From: CAZPQK01 sp964588695
GTDB lineage: Bacteria > Krumholzibacteriota > Krumholzibacteriia > WVZY01 > JAKEHA01
DNA: 64,000 bases
Assembly (NCBI GenBank): GCA_964588695.1
Contig: CAZPQK010000002.1
Coordinates: 186,001 to 250,000, forward strand
Reading direction: 5' to 3'
Shown: piece after piece, positions 52,801-60,454 of the stretch
Position numbering within the stretch: the stretch's first letter is position 1
Layout: each line of letters starts with the position of its first letter
Notes under the pieces: generated by a model
Database searches by the model: none
The model's input: only the letters and a program-made list of their open reading frames with translations
What the model was told of the DNA's origin: nothing
Program-made: the position numbers and the translations under genes

Positions 52801-52911
52801 GGTTATGGTGCCGGTGGATGCGACGGCTTTAGTGGTATGAATGGAAACCAAAAACATTGTCGAAGCCATTACCGCAATAGGCATACGACACCGTTTGGCG
52901 AAGGCGTACAT
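49885..52911 (-). CDS. TonB-dependent receptor, paralogue of the neighbouring receptor
   Basis: A 1,008-residue receptor with the same domains: signal peptide (A-V-A, about 32), CarboxypepD_reg-like domain (T-G-K-V-V-A-F, P-L-A-Y-A-S-V), plug with V-K-G-G-R-S-N-E-V and G-G-M-D-A-E-Y-G-D-A-Q-S-A, and a barrel ending T-W-R-M-G-L-G-Y-R-F. Similarity to the first receptor is highest in the last 300 residues (shared D-R-D-K-F-F-F-H-Y, L-G-N-P-N-L-E, S-S-R-G-L-E-L, G-S-G-L-P-W-T-P-V-D-R), and the late D-T-D-D-D-G-T-D-N-F loop is also there. The plug-proximal stretch and outer loops differ, as expected for different ligands. Tandem duplication likely. Confidence 0.93.
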   Translation of the reverse strand: MYAFAKRCRMPIAVMASTMFLVSIHTTKAVASTGTITGKVVAFNDKTPLAYASVVVAGTTLGAMVLKDGKFAVVGVPLGKQLVRVHMMGYKTFQREVTVKAGQPVELTIELKESLIYIEGDFFTQGKRVGDPEVDPHASDTGREFGRDDFDQDAVEKIKDVVEKSPGVVQIDDREFSVKGGRSNEVKTLHYGIPVDDPFGRSSYDMALVGTQSVELITGGMDAEYGDAQSAIINLKTREGGDRFGGEFQYWTDDFGRADRTYTNYDRASLGFGGPIGNGKLRYFVSGQATFTDGETPNVEPREEHKITEWLKFRDRQSESYNVQGKLTWSRGTIKLSAEAVGSHSRQEQYRHNWNLQGYVGKIHYFQQLVEIRDGIYTFGSVTVVPHGSWATESSRLELQPVVVEQVVRDPHTGVQSTVVHEGFRAARIGGRLVAYDQVMADGSVKSWSLFSGFQSPYSEFDAQQRDSSFVGFNSAGRTPETVNNQLHLHLGLDHVLSERLSYQLRVARLQYENSQRVNDQDPWEYDTAGHPVALPNGTYLEGGVTAAEWYTDPSHPYFATAYDFPWYSQQTAVRYIASAAVNARHIKSHRFKFGGQLIYNDLNSDERQNPGLRRFNSQLGRDQWGTNVNIYHAYNLEGNLYAMDRWFYESLVANAGMRVDFFSTGNAPDITLNADGVDRYLVEYKAVWSPRIGISFPISDRDKFFFHYARNTQWADRSLLFGSQNLIGNTGVLGNPNLEEQLTVSYVAGIGRQFSDDVAGHFALFNNDIYGLVAVAPVTDDSTGLQGYRWVNRSYGSSRGLELLLEKRLSNHVGFDLAYTYSFADGVSSDASFGVSADGLTHLPTEELPLDWDQRHTVSTTLRLAGSDWLTSVSYQYGSGLPWTPVDRLARKADPSWENSRRLEPTHRLNLRAQKQLAAFKGLTVFVEGRNLLDQDILRRSGTSPLVSPGMTYAQMDGGAYLTETGNYGGAYLADTDDDGTDNFVPVHDPSVWQPHRTWRMGLGYRF

Positions 52912-52999
52912 CTCCCTCCCCCTTAGTGCAAAGAGTGGCGTTAACCGGGGTGGGGCCGTGTGAAACCTGTGGGGTATGTCAGCGGTGGAGAACGACGAC

Positions 53000-53014
53000 G
53001 CGAATTACATTCGC
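53000..53014 (-). promoter_or_regulatory. Perfect palindrome upstream of the second receptor gene, possible operator
   Basis: GCGAAT-TAC-ATTCGC is a 15-bp perfect inverted repeat about 90 bp before the receptor start codon in a 217-bp gap (52912-53128) with no other feature and no clear promoter. Size and symmetry suit a dimeric repressor site; this is a guess from symmetry alone. Confidence 0.3.
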
Positions 53015-53128
53015 AGCGGGAAGGACACCTTTGGGTAAGTCGCTCAGGTCAAGGGAGCGGTGCCCGGTCGTCGTGACGTGAATATGTATGGCGTGGGCGA
53101 ACGCGTCAACCCTGATTCCAGGCAAACG

Positions 53129-54151
53129 CTACTTTTCGTAGAGCCAGCACGCGACCCGCCTGCCCGGTTCGACTTCGCGAAACGGCGGCACTTCGCTGTG
53201 ACACCTTGCGGTCGCGTGGGGACAACGCGTGTGAAATGGACAGCCACTGGGAATGTTTGCAGGGCTGGGAACGTCGCCTTCCAGCAATTGCCGATCAGGT
53301 TTTTGCGTCGGGTCTAATGTCGGAATCGCACTGATGAGCGCCTGTGTGTAGGGATGTTTGGGATCGGCATACAACGCCGACGCTTCGGCCAACTCCACGA
53401 TTCGCCCCAGGTACATAACCGCAACTCGATCGCTTATGTACTCAACCACTCCAAGATCATGGGCAATGAAAAGGTAGGTTAGCCCCAAGTCATCCTGCAG
53501 ATCTTTTAGCAGGTTAATTATCTGCGCTTGAATCGAAACATCGAGCGCGGAAACCGGCTCGTCGCAAACCACCAGGTCCGGGCTCACCGCCAGCGCACGC
53601 GCGATGCCGATGCGTTGCCGTTGCCCGCCAGAAAACTCGTGAGGATACCGATTCATGTGTTCGGCAGAAATTCCGACGCGGTCGAGAAGCTCTGCGACTT
53701 GCTGGCGAACGTCGTCGCCCGACGCGAGCTTGTGAATTTTTATCGCTTCGCCAACCATGCTGCCGACCGTTAACCGCGGGTTGAGCGATCCGAACGGATC
53801 TTGAAAGATAATCTGCATGCGCCGGCGCAGCTTTCGCAGATCGCGCTTGTTGAGATCCAACACCGATTCGCCGTCAAAGGTAACCGTACCGGCAGTGGCC
53901 GGTGTCAGACGCAGCAACGTGCGCGCTAGCGTTGTCTTGCCGCAGCCGGATTCACCCACCAGCCCCAACGTTTCGCCGCGGTATACATCAAACGACACGC
54001 CGTCGACAGCTTTCACCTGACCGACGACCCGCGAAAACAATCCTTTGCGAATCGGGAAGTACTTTTTGAGTTCGTTCACTTCCAACAGCTTGTCGCGTTC
54101 GATTACCCGCGACGGCCCTGGACGAACGACTTCGACATCGATATCAGGCAT
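53129..54151 (-). CDS. Oligopeptide ABC transporter ATPase (OppF/DppF type)
   Basis: A 340-residue ATPase: Walker A G-E-S-G-C-G-K-T-T near residue 70, signature F-S-G-G-Q-R-Q-R-I near 168, Walker B L-V-V-C-D-E-P-V-S-A-L-D, H-loop F-I-A-H-D, and the Opp-type C-terminal cysteine cluster region G-C-P-F-H-T-R-C-P near 305. Overlaps the OppD-type gene by 8 nt. Last gene of the uvrA-gcv-dpp run. Confidence 0.95.
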   Translation of the reverse strand: MPDIDVEVVRPGPSRVIERDKLLEVNELKKYFPIRKGLFSRVVGQVKAVDGVSFDVYRGETLGLVGESGCGKTTLARTLLRLTPATAGTVTFDGESVLDLNKRDLRKLRRRMQIIFQDPFGSLNPRLTVGSMVGEAIKIHKLASGDDVRQQVAELLDRVGISAEHMNRYPHEFSGGQRQRIGIARALAVSPDLVVCDEPVSALDVSIQAQIINLLKDLQDDLGLTYLFIAHDLGVVEYISDRVAVMYLGRIVELAEASALYADPKHPYTQALISAIPTLDPTQKPDRQLLEGDVPSPANIPSGCPFHTRCPHATARCHSEVPPFREVEPGRRVACWLYEK

Positions 54152-55124
54152 CTTCGACGTCCTTCCAGCAACGGACCCAATGGTTTTCGCTAGCCTCTCG
54201 TAGGTTCACAGGCTCGGCATCACAACGATACTCGGCGTGCTTGCAACGATCAGAAAATCGACAACCCGCCGGGTATTCCAGCGGATCGGGAACCTTTCCC
54301 GGAATGGTCTGCAACCGCATCCCCTTTTGCGCGAGCCGGGGAATCGAAGCCTTCAAGCCTTGAGTGTACGGGTGTCGCGCGCGATTAAACACATCGACGA
54401 CCTTTCCACTCTCCATCACTTTGCCCGCGTACATGACCACGACGCGGTTGGCCATCTCTGCAATCACCCCAAGGTCGTGTGTGATCATCAGGATCGCCAT
54501 ATTGAATTCTTCCTGCAGGGATCGCAGCAAATCCAATATCTGCGCCTGGATCGTTACGTCGAGCGCAGTTGTCGGCTCGTCGGCAATCAGCAACTTCGGC
54601 TTGCACGACAGCGCCATCGCGATCATGACACGCTGACGCATACCTCCGCTCAACTGATGCGGATAACTTTTGGCAACGCGAACCGGATCGGGAATCTTGA
54701 CCAGACGGAACATTTCCAGCGTCAGCGCGGTAGCTTCCTTCTTGGAAACTTTCTGATGAAGCGTTATCGCCTCTTCTACCTGGTAGCCGCACGTGAACAC
54801 AGGGTTGAGGCTGGTCATTGGTTCCTGAAACACCATGGAAATGTCGTTACCGCGAACCTTCCGCATTTCTTTGTCGGGAAGGGTCAACAGGTCGCGACCT
54901 TCGAACTCAATGGTGCCGCTTTCGACTCGACCGGGTGGCGACTGAATGAGTCGCATGATACTTAACGCGGTGACCGTCTTACCGCAGCCGCTCTCTCCCA
55001 CCACGCCCAAGGTCTCTCCGCGATTCACAGAGAAGGTAACGCCGTCAACCGCACGCGCCGGACCGTCTTCGGTGTCGAACGTGCAGGTCAGGTCGCGAAT
55101 TTCGAGTAGGGTGTTCTCGCTCAT
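54144..55124 (-). CDS. Oligopeptide ABC transporter ATPase (OppD/DppD type)
   Basis: A 326-residue ATPase from the ATG at 55124: Walker A G-E-S-G-C-G-K-T-V near residue 45, signature L-S-G-G-M-R-Q-R-V, Walker B L-L-I-A-D-E-P-T-T-A-L-D, H-loop M-I-T-H-D and the C-terminal G-C-R-F-S-D-R-C. An in-frame TTG at 55178 has a better ribosome site (AGGAG on the permease stop codon) and would add 18 residues; the ATG product fits known OppD N-termini better. Pairs with the OppF-type ATPase. Confidence 0.93.
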   Translation of the reverse strand: MSENTLLEIRDLTCTFDTEDGPARAVDGVTFSVNRGETLGVVGESGCGKTVTALSIMRLIQSPPGRVESGTIEFEGRDLLTLPDKEMRKVRGNDISMVFQEPMTSLNPVFTCGYQVEEAITLHQKVSKKEATALTLEMFRLVKIPDPVRVAKSYPHQLSGGMRQRVMIAMALSCKPKLLIADEPTTALDVTIQAQILDLLRSLQEEFNMAILMITHDLGVIAEMANRVVVMYAGKVMESGKVVDVFNRARHPYTQGLKASIPRLAQKGMRLQTIPGKVPDPLEYPAGCRFSDRCKHAEYRCDAEPVNLREASENHWVRCWKDVEDA

Positions 55125-55187
55125 GTTTGCGCCTTTTTCGTGCGTTTGCACTGTAGGTTTGTCGCGCACAGTGGTCAAGCCATTCTC

Positions 55188-56207
55188 CTATTCGCCGCGG
55201 CGAGATTCGCCGACACCTTCGCCCATTAAATTCGCTGCCACCACGGTGACCGCTATTCCTAACGCCGGAAACACAGTCGCCCACCACGCTTCACCCATCG
55301 TCGCCCGCGACTCGCGAACCATTCCGCCCAACGTTGGCCAGGGCGGTTGAACACCCAAGCCCAAAAACGACAAGTACGACTCCAAAAGAACAACGGCGCC
55401 AATGTTTAGTGTCGCTGCTACAGCGAGCGCACCCGCGACGTTGGGAAGCAACTCCCGCGAGACCACTCGCCACCGACTCGCTCCGCCAGCGACGGCAGCT
55501 TCCACAAACGGCGCCGCCGCCAGGTGGCGCAACTCTCCACGCACCAACCGCGCCACTCCCATCCATCCGGTCAACGCCAGGACCGCCACCACCAGCAGCA
55601 GAGTGTTATCCCACGCCGCGGTGACCAGCAACACCAGTAACAACCGCGGAATCGCGAGTAGCGCGTCAACGCCGCGCATAATCCATTCGTCGGTTCGTCG
55701 TCCAGCCATGGCGGCCACCGCGCCCACTGCCGTTCCAATCAGTAGCGACAACAGAACCGCGGCCAACGCAATTCCGATGGTCGTGCGCGCGCCGTAAACT
55801 AGTCGGGCCAGGACATCGCGACCCAAACGGTCGGTTCCCATGGGGTGATCCCAGTTCGGCGCCGCCAATTGGTCGGACGCGGCACCAATCGCCAACGGGT
55901 CGCCAGTCCACGCCGGCGCCAGCGCGCACAAAGTGATCGCTGCGCCAAAAAGCAACAATCCGCCACCTGCGGCACGACTTCCCGGCAGGGTTCTCCCCAC
56001 CGCTCCCCAGCGCGCGGAACTCACGCAAGCTCCCCACCACACCAAAACCGCTGCAATTACTACACTTACAGTTTCGGGGTCGACCATTCGACCACGCACC
56101 ACCGTCACGACCGCCAGCGCCACCGCAAGGTAGAACAGGAAAGCAAAAACAACACCAACCCCCGTTCGGGTGGCTGCGGTTGCTCCCGGAATGAAGGTTT
56201 TGCTCAT
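55188..56207 (-). CDS. Peptide ABC transporter permease (DppC type) with extended N-terminus
   Basis: A 339-residue OppC/DppC-class permease with H-P-M-G-T-D-R-L-G-R-D near residue 125 and S-F-L-G-L-G-V-Q-P-P-W-P-T near 285. Before this, the N-terminal region has two extra helices (about 15-38 and 45-62) ahead of the usual first helix (about 82-100), which DppC proteins normally lack. It overlaps the DppB-type gene by 4 nt. No binding-protein gene accompanies this transporter. Confidence 0.92.
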   Translation of the reverse strand: MSKTFIPGATAATRTGVGVVFAFLFYLAVALAVVTVVRGRMVDPETVSVVIAAVLVWWGACVSSARWGAVGRTLPGSRAAGGGLLLFGAAITLCALAPAWTGDPLAIGAASDQLAAPNWDHPMGTDRLGRDVLARLVYGARTTIGIALAAVLLSLLIGTAVGAVAAMAGRRTDEWIMRGVDALLAIPRLLLVLLVTAAWDNTLLLVVAVLALTGWMGVARLVRGELRHLAAAPFVEAAVAGGASRWRVVSRELLPNVAGALAVAATLNIGAVVLLESYLSFLGLGVQPPWPTLGGMVRESRATMGEAWWATVFPALGIAVTVVAANLMGEGVGESRRGE

Positions 56208-57154
56208 GGCCGCGCCTCCCGGTCACGCTGCGGAGGGTCGGCCCACAACTGCCCCAGGTCCGCCAACAGGTTTGCCGCGATCACCGCACTCGCGCTAAGT
56301 AGAACAACCGCCATCACCACCGGATAGTCGCGGGCAAACATGGCGTCGACCAGCAACTTGCCCATGCCCGGCCACGCGAAGATGGTTTCGATGACAACAG
56401 AACCTGTGATCAACGCCGGTACCGCCAGACCAATCATCGTCAGCACCGGGGTTAAAGCCGCGGGGAAAGCGTGCGTCCATAGGACCCGGGCGCGGGAAAG
56501 TCCTTTAGCATGTGCGGTGGTAGCAAAGCGACTGCGCAACTGCTGCAGCACACTGGTACGGGTAAACCGGATCAGTACCGCGACCGACGACATTGTCAGT
56601 ACCACAACCGGAAGCGATGCGTGCCATGCCCGCGAAGAAAGCGCCGACTGCCCGATGCCGGCAACCGGAAACCATCCCAGCCGCTGTGCAAACAACTCAA
56701 TGCAAACGTCGGCGATAAAGAACGAAGGTAGTGCGTAAAGTGCGAGTGCGGATATCGACGTGGTTCGGTCAAACCAGCTACCCACGCGGCCGGCGGCAAA
56801 CACTCCCACCAACAGGCCCAACAGAATCTGCAGAAACATCGCGGGCGCGGTCAGCTGCAGCGTTCGTGGTAAGGCTTCGCCAATCACCTGCGCGACGGGC
56901 CGTTGCTGCGCAAGGCTCACCCCCCATTCGCCGCGGACAAACGCGGCCAGCCACTTTGCCAGACGAACCGGAGCGGGTTGATCAAGACCCAGGCGAACGC
57001 GAATAAGTTCTGCGGTTTCGGGATCAACGGAGGGGTCGAGGTAACGCGTGACCGCATCGCCAGGTGCCAATTGAAGCAGCAGGAAGCCGGTGACCAGCAC
57101 AAGCGCCAGCAACACCATCGCGTGGGCAAATCGCCGTAGTACCAGGCGTGCCAT
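56204..57154 (-). CDS. Peptide ABC transporter permease (DppB type)
   Basis: A 316-residue OppB/DppB-class permease starting L-V-L-R-R-F-A-H-A, with L-A-P-G-D-A near 30 and coupling loop A-H-A-K-G-L-S-R-A near 208, then F-A-W-P-G-M-G-K-L. It follows gcvPB by 27 bp in the same direction, which suggests co-transcription with the glycine cleavage genes. Confidence 0.92.
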   Translation of the reverse strand: MARLVLRRFAHAMVLLALVLVTGFLLLQLAPGDAVTRYLDPSVDPETAELIRVRLGLDQPAPVRLAKWLAAFVRGEWGVSLAQQRPVAQVIGEALPRTLQLTAPAMFLQILLGLLVGVFAAGRVGSWFDRTTSISALALYALPSFFIADVCIELFAQRLGWFPVAGIGQSALSSRAWHASLPVVVLTMSSVAVLIRFTRTSVLQQLRSRFATTAHAKGLSRARVLWTHAFPAALTPVLTMIGLAVPALITGSVVIETIFAWPGMGKLLVDAMFARDYPVVMAVVLLSASAVIAANLLADLGQLWADPPQRDREARP

Positions 57155-57181
57155 TATGGCGCGCCGCCACCGCTGGCTGTA

Positions 57182-58621
57182 CTAGGCGGTGACGATGGGG
57201 TTGCGATTGGCAGCGGTTTCGTCGAGTCGACGAACCGGAGTTTGCAGCGGTGCTTCGGTAAGTCGTTCGGGGTTCGACTTGGCTTCTTCGGCAATCTGGC
57301 GAAAGGCATCGATAAACCGGTCCAGCGTTTCTTTGCTTTCCGTTTCAGTTGGCTCAACCATGAGCGCTTCGGGAACAATTAACGGAAAGTATACCGTAGG
57401 CGCATAGAAGCCGAAATCAAGTAGTCGCTTGGCGATATCCAATGTTCGCACGCCGTGAGCTTTGTACGGCTCCCCGGTGGCGACAAATTCGTGCATGCAG
57501 CGTTCGCCGTGCGGAATCGGAAACCACTGGTTGAGATGCTTCGCCAGATAGTTGGCGTTAAGAATTGCGTCTCCGCTGGCGCGATGAACTCCCTCGGCGC
57601 CGAGCCGCGAAATGTAGACCAGGGCGCGTAGACAAATTCCGAAATTCCCAAAGAACGAGTGCATCGCACCGACACTCTTGGGGTAGTTGTAACTCAGCGA
57701 AAACTCGCCGTCCTTGCTTTTTTCAACTTTGGGTAGCGGCAGATACGGTTCCAGGTGGGACTTTACCGCCACCGGCCCCGCTCCCGGACCACCACCGCCA
57801 TGCGGGGTCGAGAAGGTTTTGTGCACATTAATGTGCATCATGTCAAAACCCATATCGCCCGGACGCGCCCGTCCCATTAGCGCGTTGAGGTTAGCGCCGT
57901 CCATGTAGCACAGTCCGCCGCGGTCGTGAACGGCCTTGATAATCTCGGCAATATCGGTTTCGAAAAGCCCGACCGTGTTGGGCACCGTCAGCATCAACAC
58001 CGCGATCTCGTCGCCAACCTCTTCCAAGGCCTTGCGAAAGATACCCAGGTCAACCCGTCCGTCGCTGCCAGACGCAAACTCTTTGGTCTTAAAGCCTGCG
58101 ATCATCGCACTCGATGGGTTGGTGCCGTGCGCCGAATCGGGCACCAGAACGGTTGTGCGATTTTCTCCGCGGTCGGCAAAGTACGCTTTGGCCAGCATCA
58201 GCCCCAACAGTTCTCCCTGTGCACCCGCGACCGTGCGCAAGGTCACCGCATCCATTCCTGCAATCGCGCCAAGTTTTTCTTCGAGACGATACAGCACCTC
58301 AAGCGCACCCTGCGTGTCGGCGTCGTCCTGCTCGGGATGAAGCCCGGCAAACGCGGGCATCCCGGCGACGTCTTCGTTTACTTTGGGGTTGTACTTCATG
58401 GTGCAACTACCCAGAGGAAACAAATCCTTGTCGACGTGATGATTAAGCGTCGACAGGTGCACATAGTGCCGCATGACTTCGGGCTCGTTGACCTCGGGGA
58501 GTCCTATGCTTCCTTCGCGAAGGTACTCTTTCGGAACGTCGGTGATTGGTTTGGCGCCACCATGAACAAAGCGATAGCCCCATCGCCCGCCACGGCTCTT
58601 GTCGTAGATCGTCTTAGACAT
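57182..58621 (-). CDS. gcvPB: Glycine dehydrogenase (decarboxylating) subunit 2
   Basis: A 479-residue PLP-dependent P-protein subunit of the glycine cleavage system; it decarboxylates glycine and passes the aminomethyl group to GcvH. The PLP lysine is in H-I-N-V-H-K-T-F-S-T-P-H-G-G-G near residue 268. Start at 58621 (M-S-K-T-I-Y) overlaps the gcvPA stop (ATGTCTAA); an ATG three codons upstream is possible. The two-subunit form is typical of many non-proteobacterial lineages. Confidence 0.96.
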   Translation of the reverse strand: MSKTIYDKSRGGRWGYRFVHGGAKPITDVPKEYLREGSIGLPEVNEPEVMRHYVHLSTLNHHVDKDLFPLGSCTMKYNPKVNEDVAGMPAFAGLHPEQDDADTQGALEVLYRLEEKLGAIAGMDAVTLRTVAGAQGELLGLMLAKAYFADRGENRTTVLVPDSAHGTNPSSAMIAGFKTKEFASGSDGRVDLGIFRKALEEVGDEIAVLMLTVPNTVGLFETDIAEIIKAVHDRGGLCYMDGANLNALMGRARPGDMGFDMMHINVHKTFSTPHGGGGPGAGPVAVKSHLEPYLPLPKVEKSKDGEFSLSYNYPKSVGAMHSFFGNFGICLRALVYISRLGAEGVHRASGDAILNANYLAKHLNQWFPIPHGERCMHEFVATGEPYKAHGVRTLDIAKRLLDFGFYAPTVYFPLIVPEALMVEPTETESKETLDRFIDAFRQIAEEAKSNPERLTEAPLQTPVRRLDETAANRNPIVTA

Positions 58622-59978
58622 TGACTGCATCTTTCTGAAACTTCTTCAACGAATCGCAGAAATCGTCAAAATCGGCGTCGGTGTGTTTTTCGGTGACCGC
58701 GACCAGCAACAAGTCGCGGGCAACTTCGCCGTAGTACCTGGACAATGGAATGCCAGCGAGGATCCCGTCGGCACGAGCAGACCGGGCAACATCGGCGGCA
58801 TCGCCGGGGCAGCGCACCACAAACTCGCGAAAGTACGGCGCATCGAAACGAACCGAGTAGCCCTCGCAGTCCTCGATCTTTGCGGCCAGCGTGGCGGCGT
58901 TCTGATGACACAAGGTGCCCAGTTCTTTAATCCCACGCTCACCGATAAGACTCAAATAGATAGTCGCGCGCGTCGCCAGCAGACCCTGATTGGTGCAGAT
59001 GTTAGAGGTCGCCTTGTCGCGGCGAATGTGCTGTTCGCGAGTTTGCAGGGTCAGCACAAACGCATCTTTGCCATCGACATCTTTGGTACGGCTAACGATC
59101 CGGCCCGGCATCTGACGAATAAGTTTTTGCTGGCACGCCATAATCCCAACGACCGGCCCGCCAAAATTCATGTCGTTGCCAAAGACCTGTGCTTCGCCGA
59201 CCACCAGGTCGGCACCATAGGAACCCGGCTCCCGAAACACCGACAGCGAAAGCGGATCCACGCAAGCAATGAGAAGTGCTCCGCTATCGTGAACGGCATC
59301 GACGTAGTTCCATGGCGACTCCAGGCCGCCAAAGTAGTTGGGCGTTTGCACAATTACACCAGCGACATCGTCGCCCAACGAACCTCGCAACACCGACTCG
59401 TCAATCGTTCCCTGCTCGTTGAAGTCCACGCCGGTGAGCTTAATGTCCTGGCCGCGCACGTACGACTCCACAACCCGCAGGTACCGAGGGTTGAGGTTGT
59501 TGGGATAGACGATGCGGTCACGCCGCTTGATTTTGGCGGCCATCAGGCACGCTTCGGCCACGGCGGTCGCACCGTCGTAAAGCGACGCGTTGGCCACCGG
59601 CAGTCCGGTTAGCCGGGAGATGTGGGTTTGAAACTCAAAAATGACTGCCAGCGTTCCCTGGCTGACTTCGGGCTGGTATGGCGTGTAGGCAGTGGCAAAC
59701 TCGGGCCGACTGGTCAGGTTGCGCACCACCGAAGGTACGACGTGGTCGTAAATTCCGCCGCCCAGAAAACTAGTCATCCAACCGGCAGGATTGTTCTTAC
59801 GGCCCAGGCGCGAAAATTCGCGTAGCGCTTCTGGTTCGGTCATGCCTGGCGCGATCGGCAGCAAGTCGTTTAGATAAAACTCACGAGGAATTTGATCGAA
59901 GAGTTCTTCAAGCGAAGAAACGCCGATGGCTTCTAGCATCTGCCGGCGTTCGTCGTCGGTATGATAAGTGTACGGCAT
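58614..59978 (-). CDS. gcvPA: Glycine dehydrogenase (decarboxylating) subunit 1
   Basis: A 454-residue partner subunit of the split P-protein, related to subunit 2 but without the PLP lysine. Marks: S-F-L-G-G-G-I-Y-D-H near residue 68, T-P-Y-Q-P-E-V-S-Q-G-T-L near 98, G-E-A-Q-V-F-G near 248. It forms an alpha2-beta2 complex with gcvPB and is translationally coupled to it. 48 bp after gcvH. Confidence 0.96.
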   Translation of the reverse strand: MPYTYHTDDERRQMLEAIGVSSLEELFDQIPREFYLNDLLPIAPGMTEPEALREFSRLGRKNNPAGWMTSFLGGGIYDHVVPSVVRNLTSRPEFATAYTPYQPEVSQGTLAVIFEFQTHISRLTGLPVANASLYDGATAVAEACLMAAKIKRRDRIVYPNNLNPRYLRVVESYVRGQDIKLTGVDFNEQGTIDESVLRGSLGDDVAGVIVQTPNYFGGLESPWNYVDAVHDSGALLIACVDPLSLSVFREPGSYGADLVVGEAQVFGNDMNFGGPVVGIMACQQKLIRQMPGRIVSRTKDVDGKDAFVLTLQTREQHIRRDKATSNICTNQGLLATRATIYLSLIGERGIKELGTLCHQNAATLAAKIEDCEGYSVRFDAPYFREFVVRCPGDAADVARSARADGILAGIPLSRYYGEVARDLLLVAVTEKHTDADFDDFCDSLKKFQKDAVNV

Positions 59979-60026
59979 CGTAGATATGCGACGGCCGGCT
60001 GGGGACTTCCCGTAACGGGGGTAACG

Positions 60027-60410
60027 TTATCCCTGACCGATCATCTCCTGGTAAGCGTTGTGGGTCATCAACGATTCAAGTTCGGTAGGATCGCTGACCT
60101 TAATCTTAACGAACCAACCATCATCATAAGGACTGTCGTTTACCGACTCGGGCGATTCTTCCAGCGCCGAGTTAATCTCCTCAACCACTCCCGTCACCGG
60201 CGCGTACAGGTCGGCCACAGTCTTTACGGCTTCAATCGTGCCCATCGAATCGTTGGCGCTAATCTCCGTTCCAACTTCGGGCAGCTCAATATACACAATG
60301 TCTCCCAGCTCGCCGGCGGCGAACTCGGTAATTCCAACGACGACGATGTCGTTGTCTTCCAGGCGAACCCATTCGTGTTCGCTGGTAAAACGCAGGCTAT
60401 CGAGATCCAT
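60027..60410 (-). CDS. gcvH: Glycine cleavage system H protein
   Basis: A 127-residue lipoyl carrier shuttling the aminomethyl intermediate between P-, T- and L-proteins. The lipoyl lysine is Lys63 in G-T-I-E-A-V-K-T-V. The ATG at 60410 (M-D-L-D-S-L-R) is chosen because AAAGGA lies upstream; an in-frame GTG eight codons earlier has no site. Lies between gcvT (44 bp) and gcvPA. Confidence 0.97.
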   Translation of the reverse strand: MDLDSLRFTSEHEWVRLEDNDIVVVGITEFAAGELGDIVYIELPEVGTEISANDSMGTIEAVKTVADLYAPVTGVVEEINSALEESPESVNDSPYDDGWFVKIKVSDPTELESLMTHNAYQEMIGQG

Positions 60411-60454
60411 TACTTTCTGGTCCTTTCTCTGCACCCAACCGTGCGTTTGTTGTT

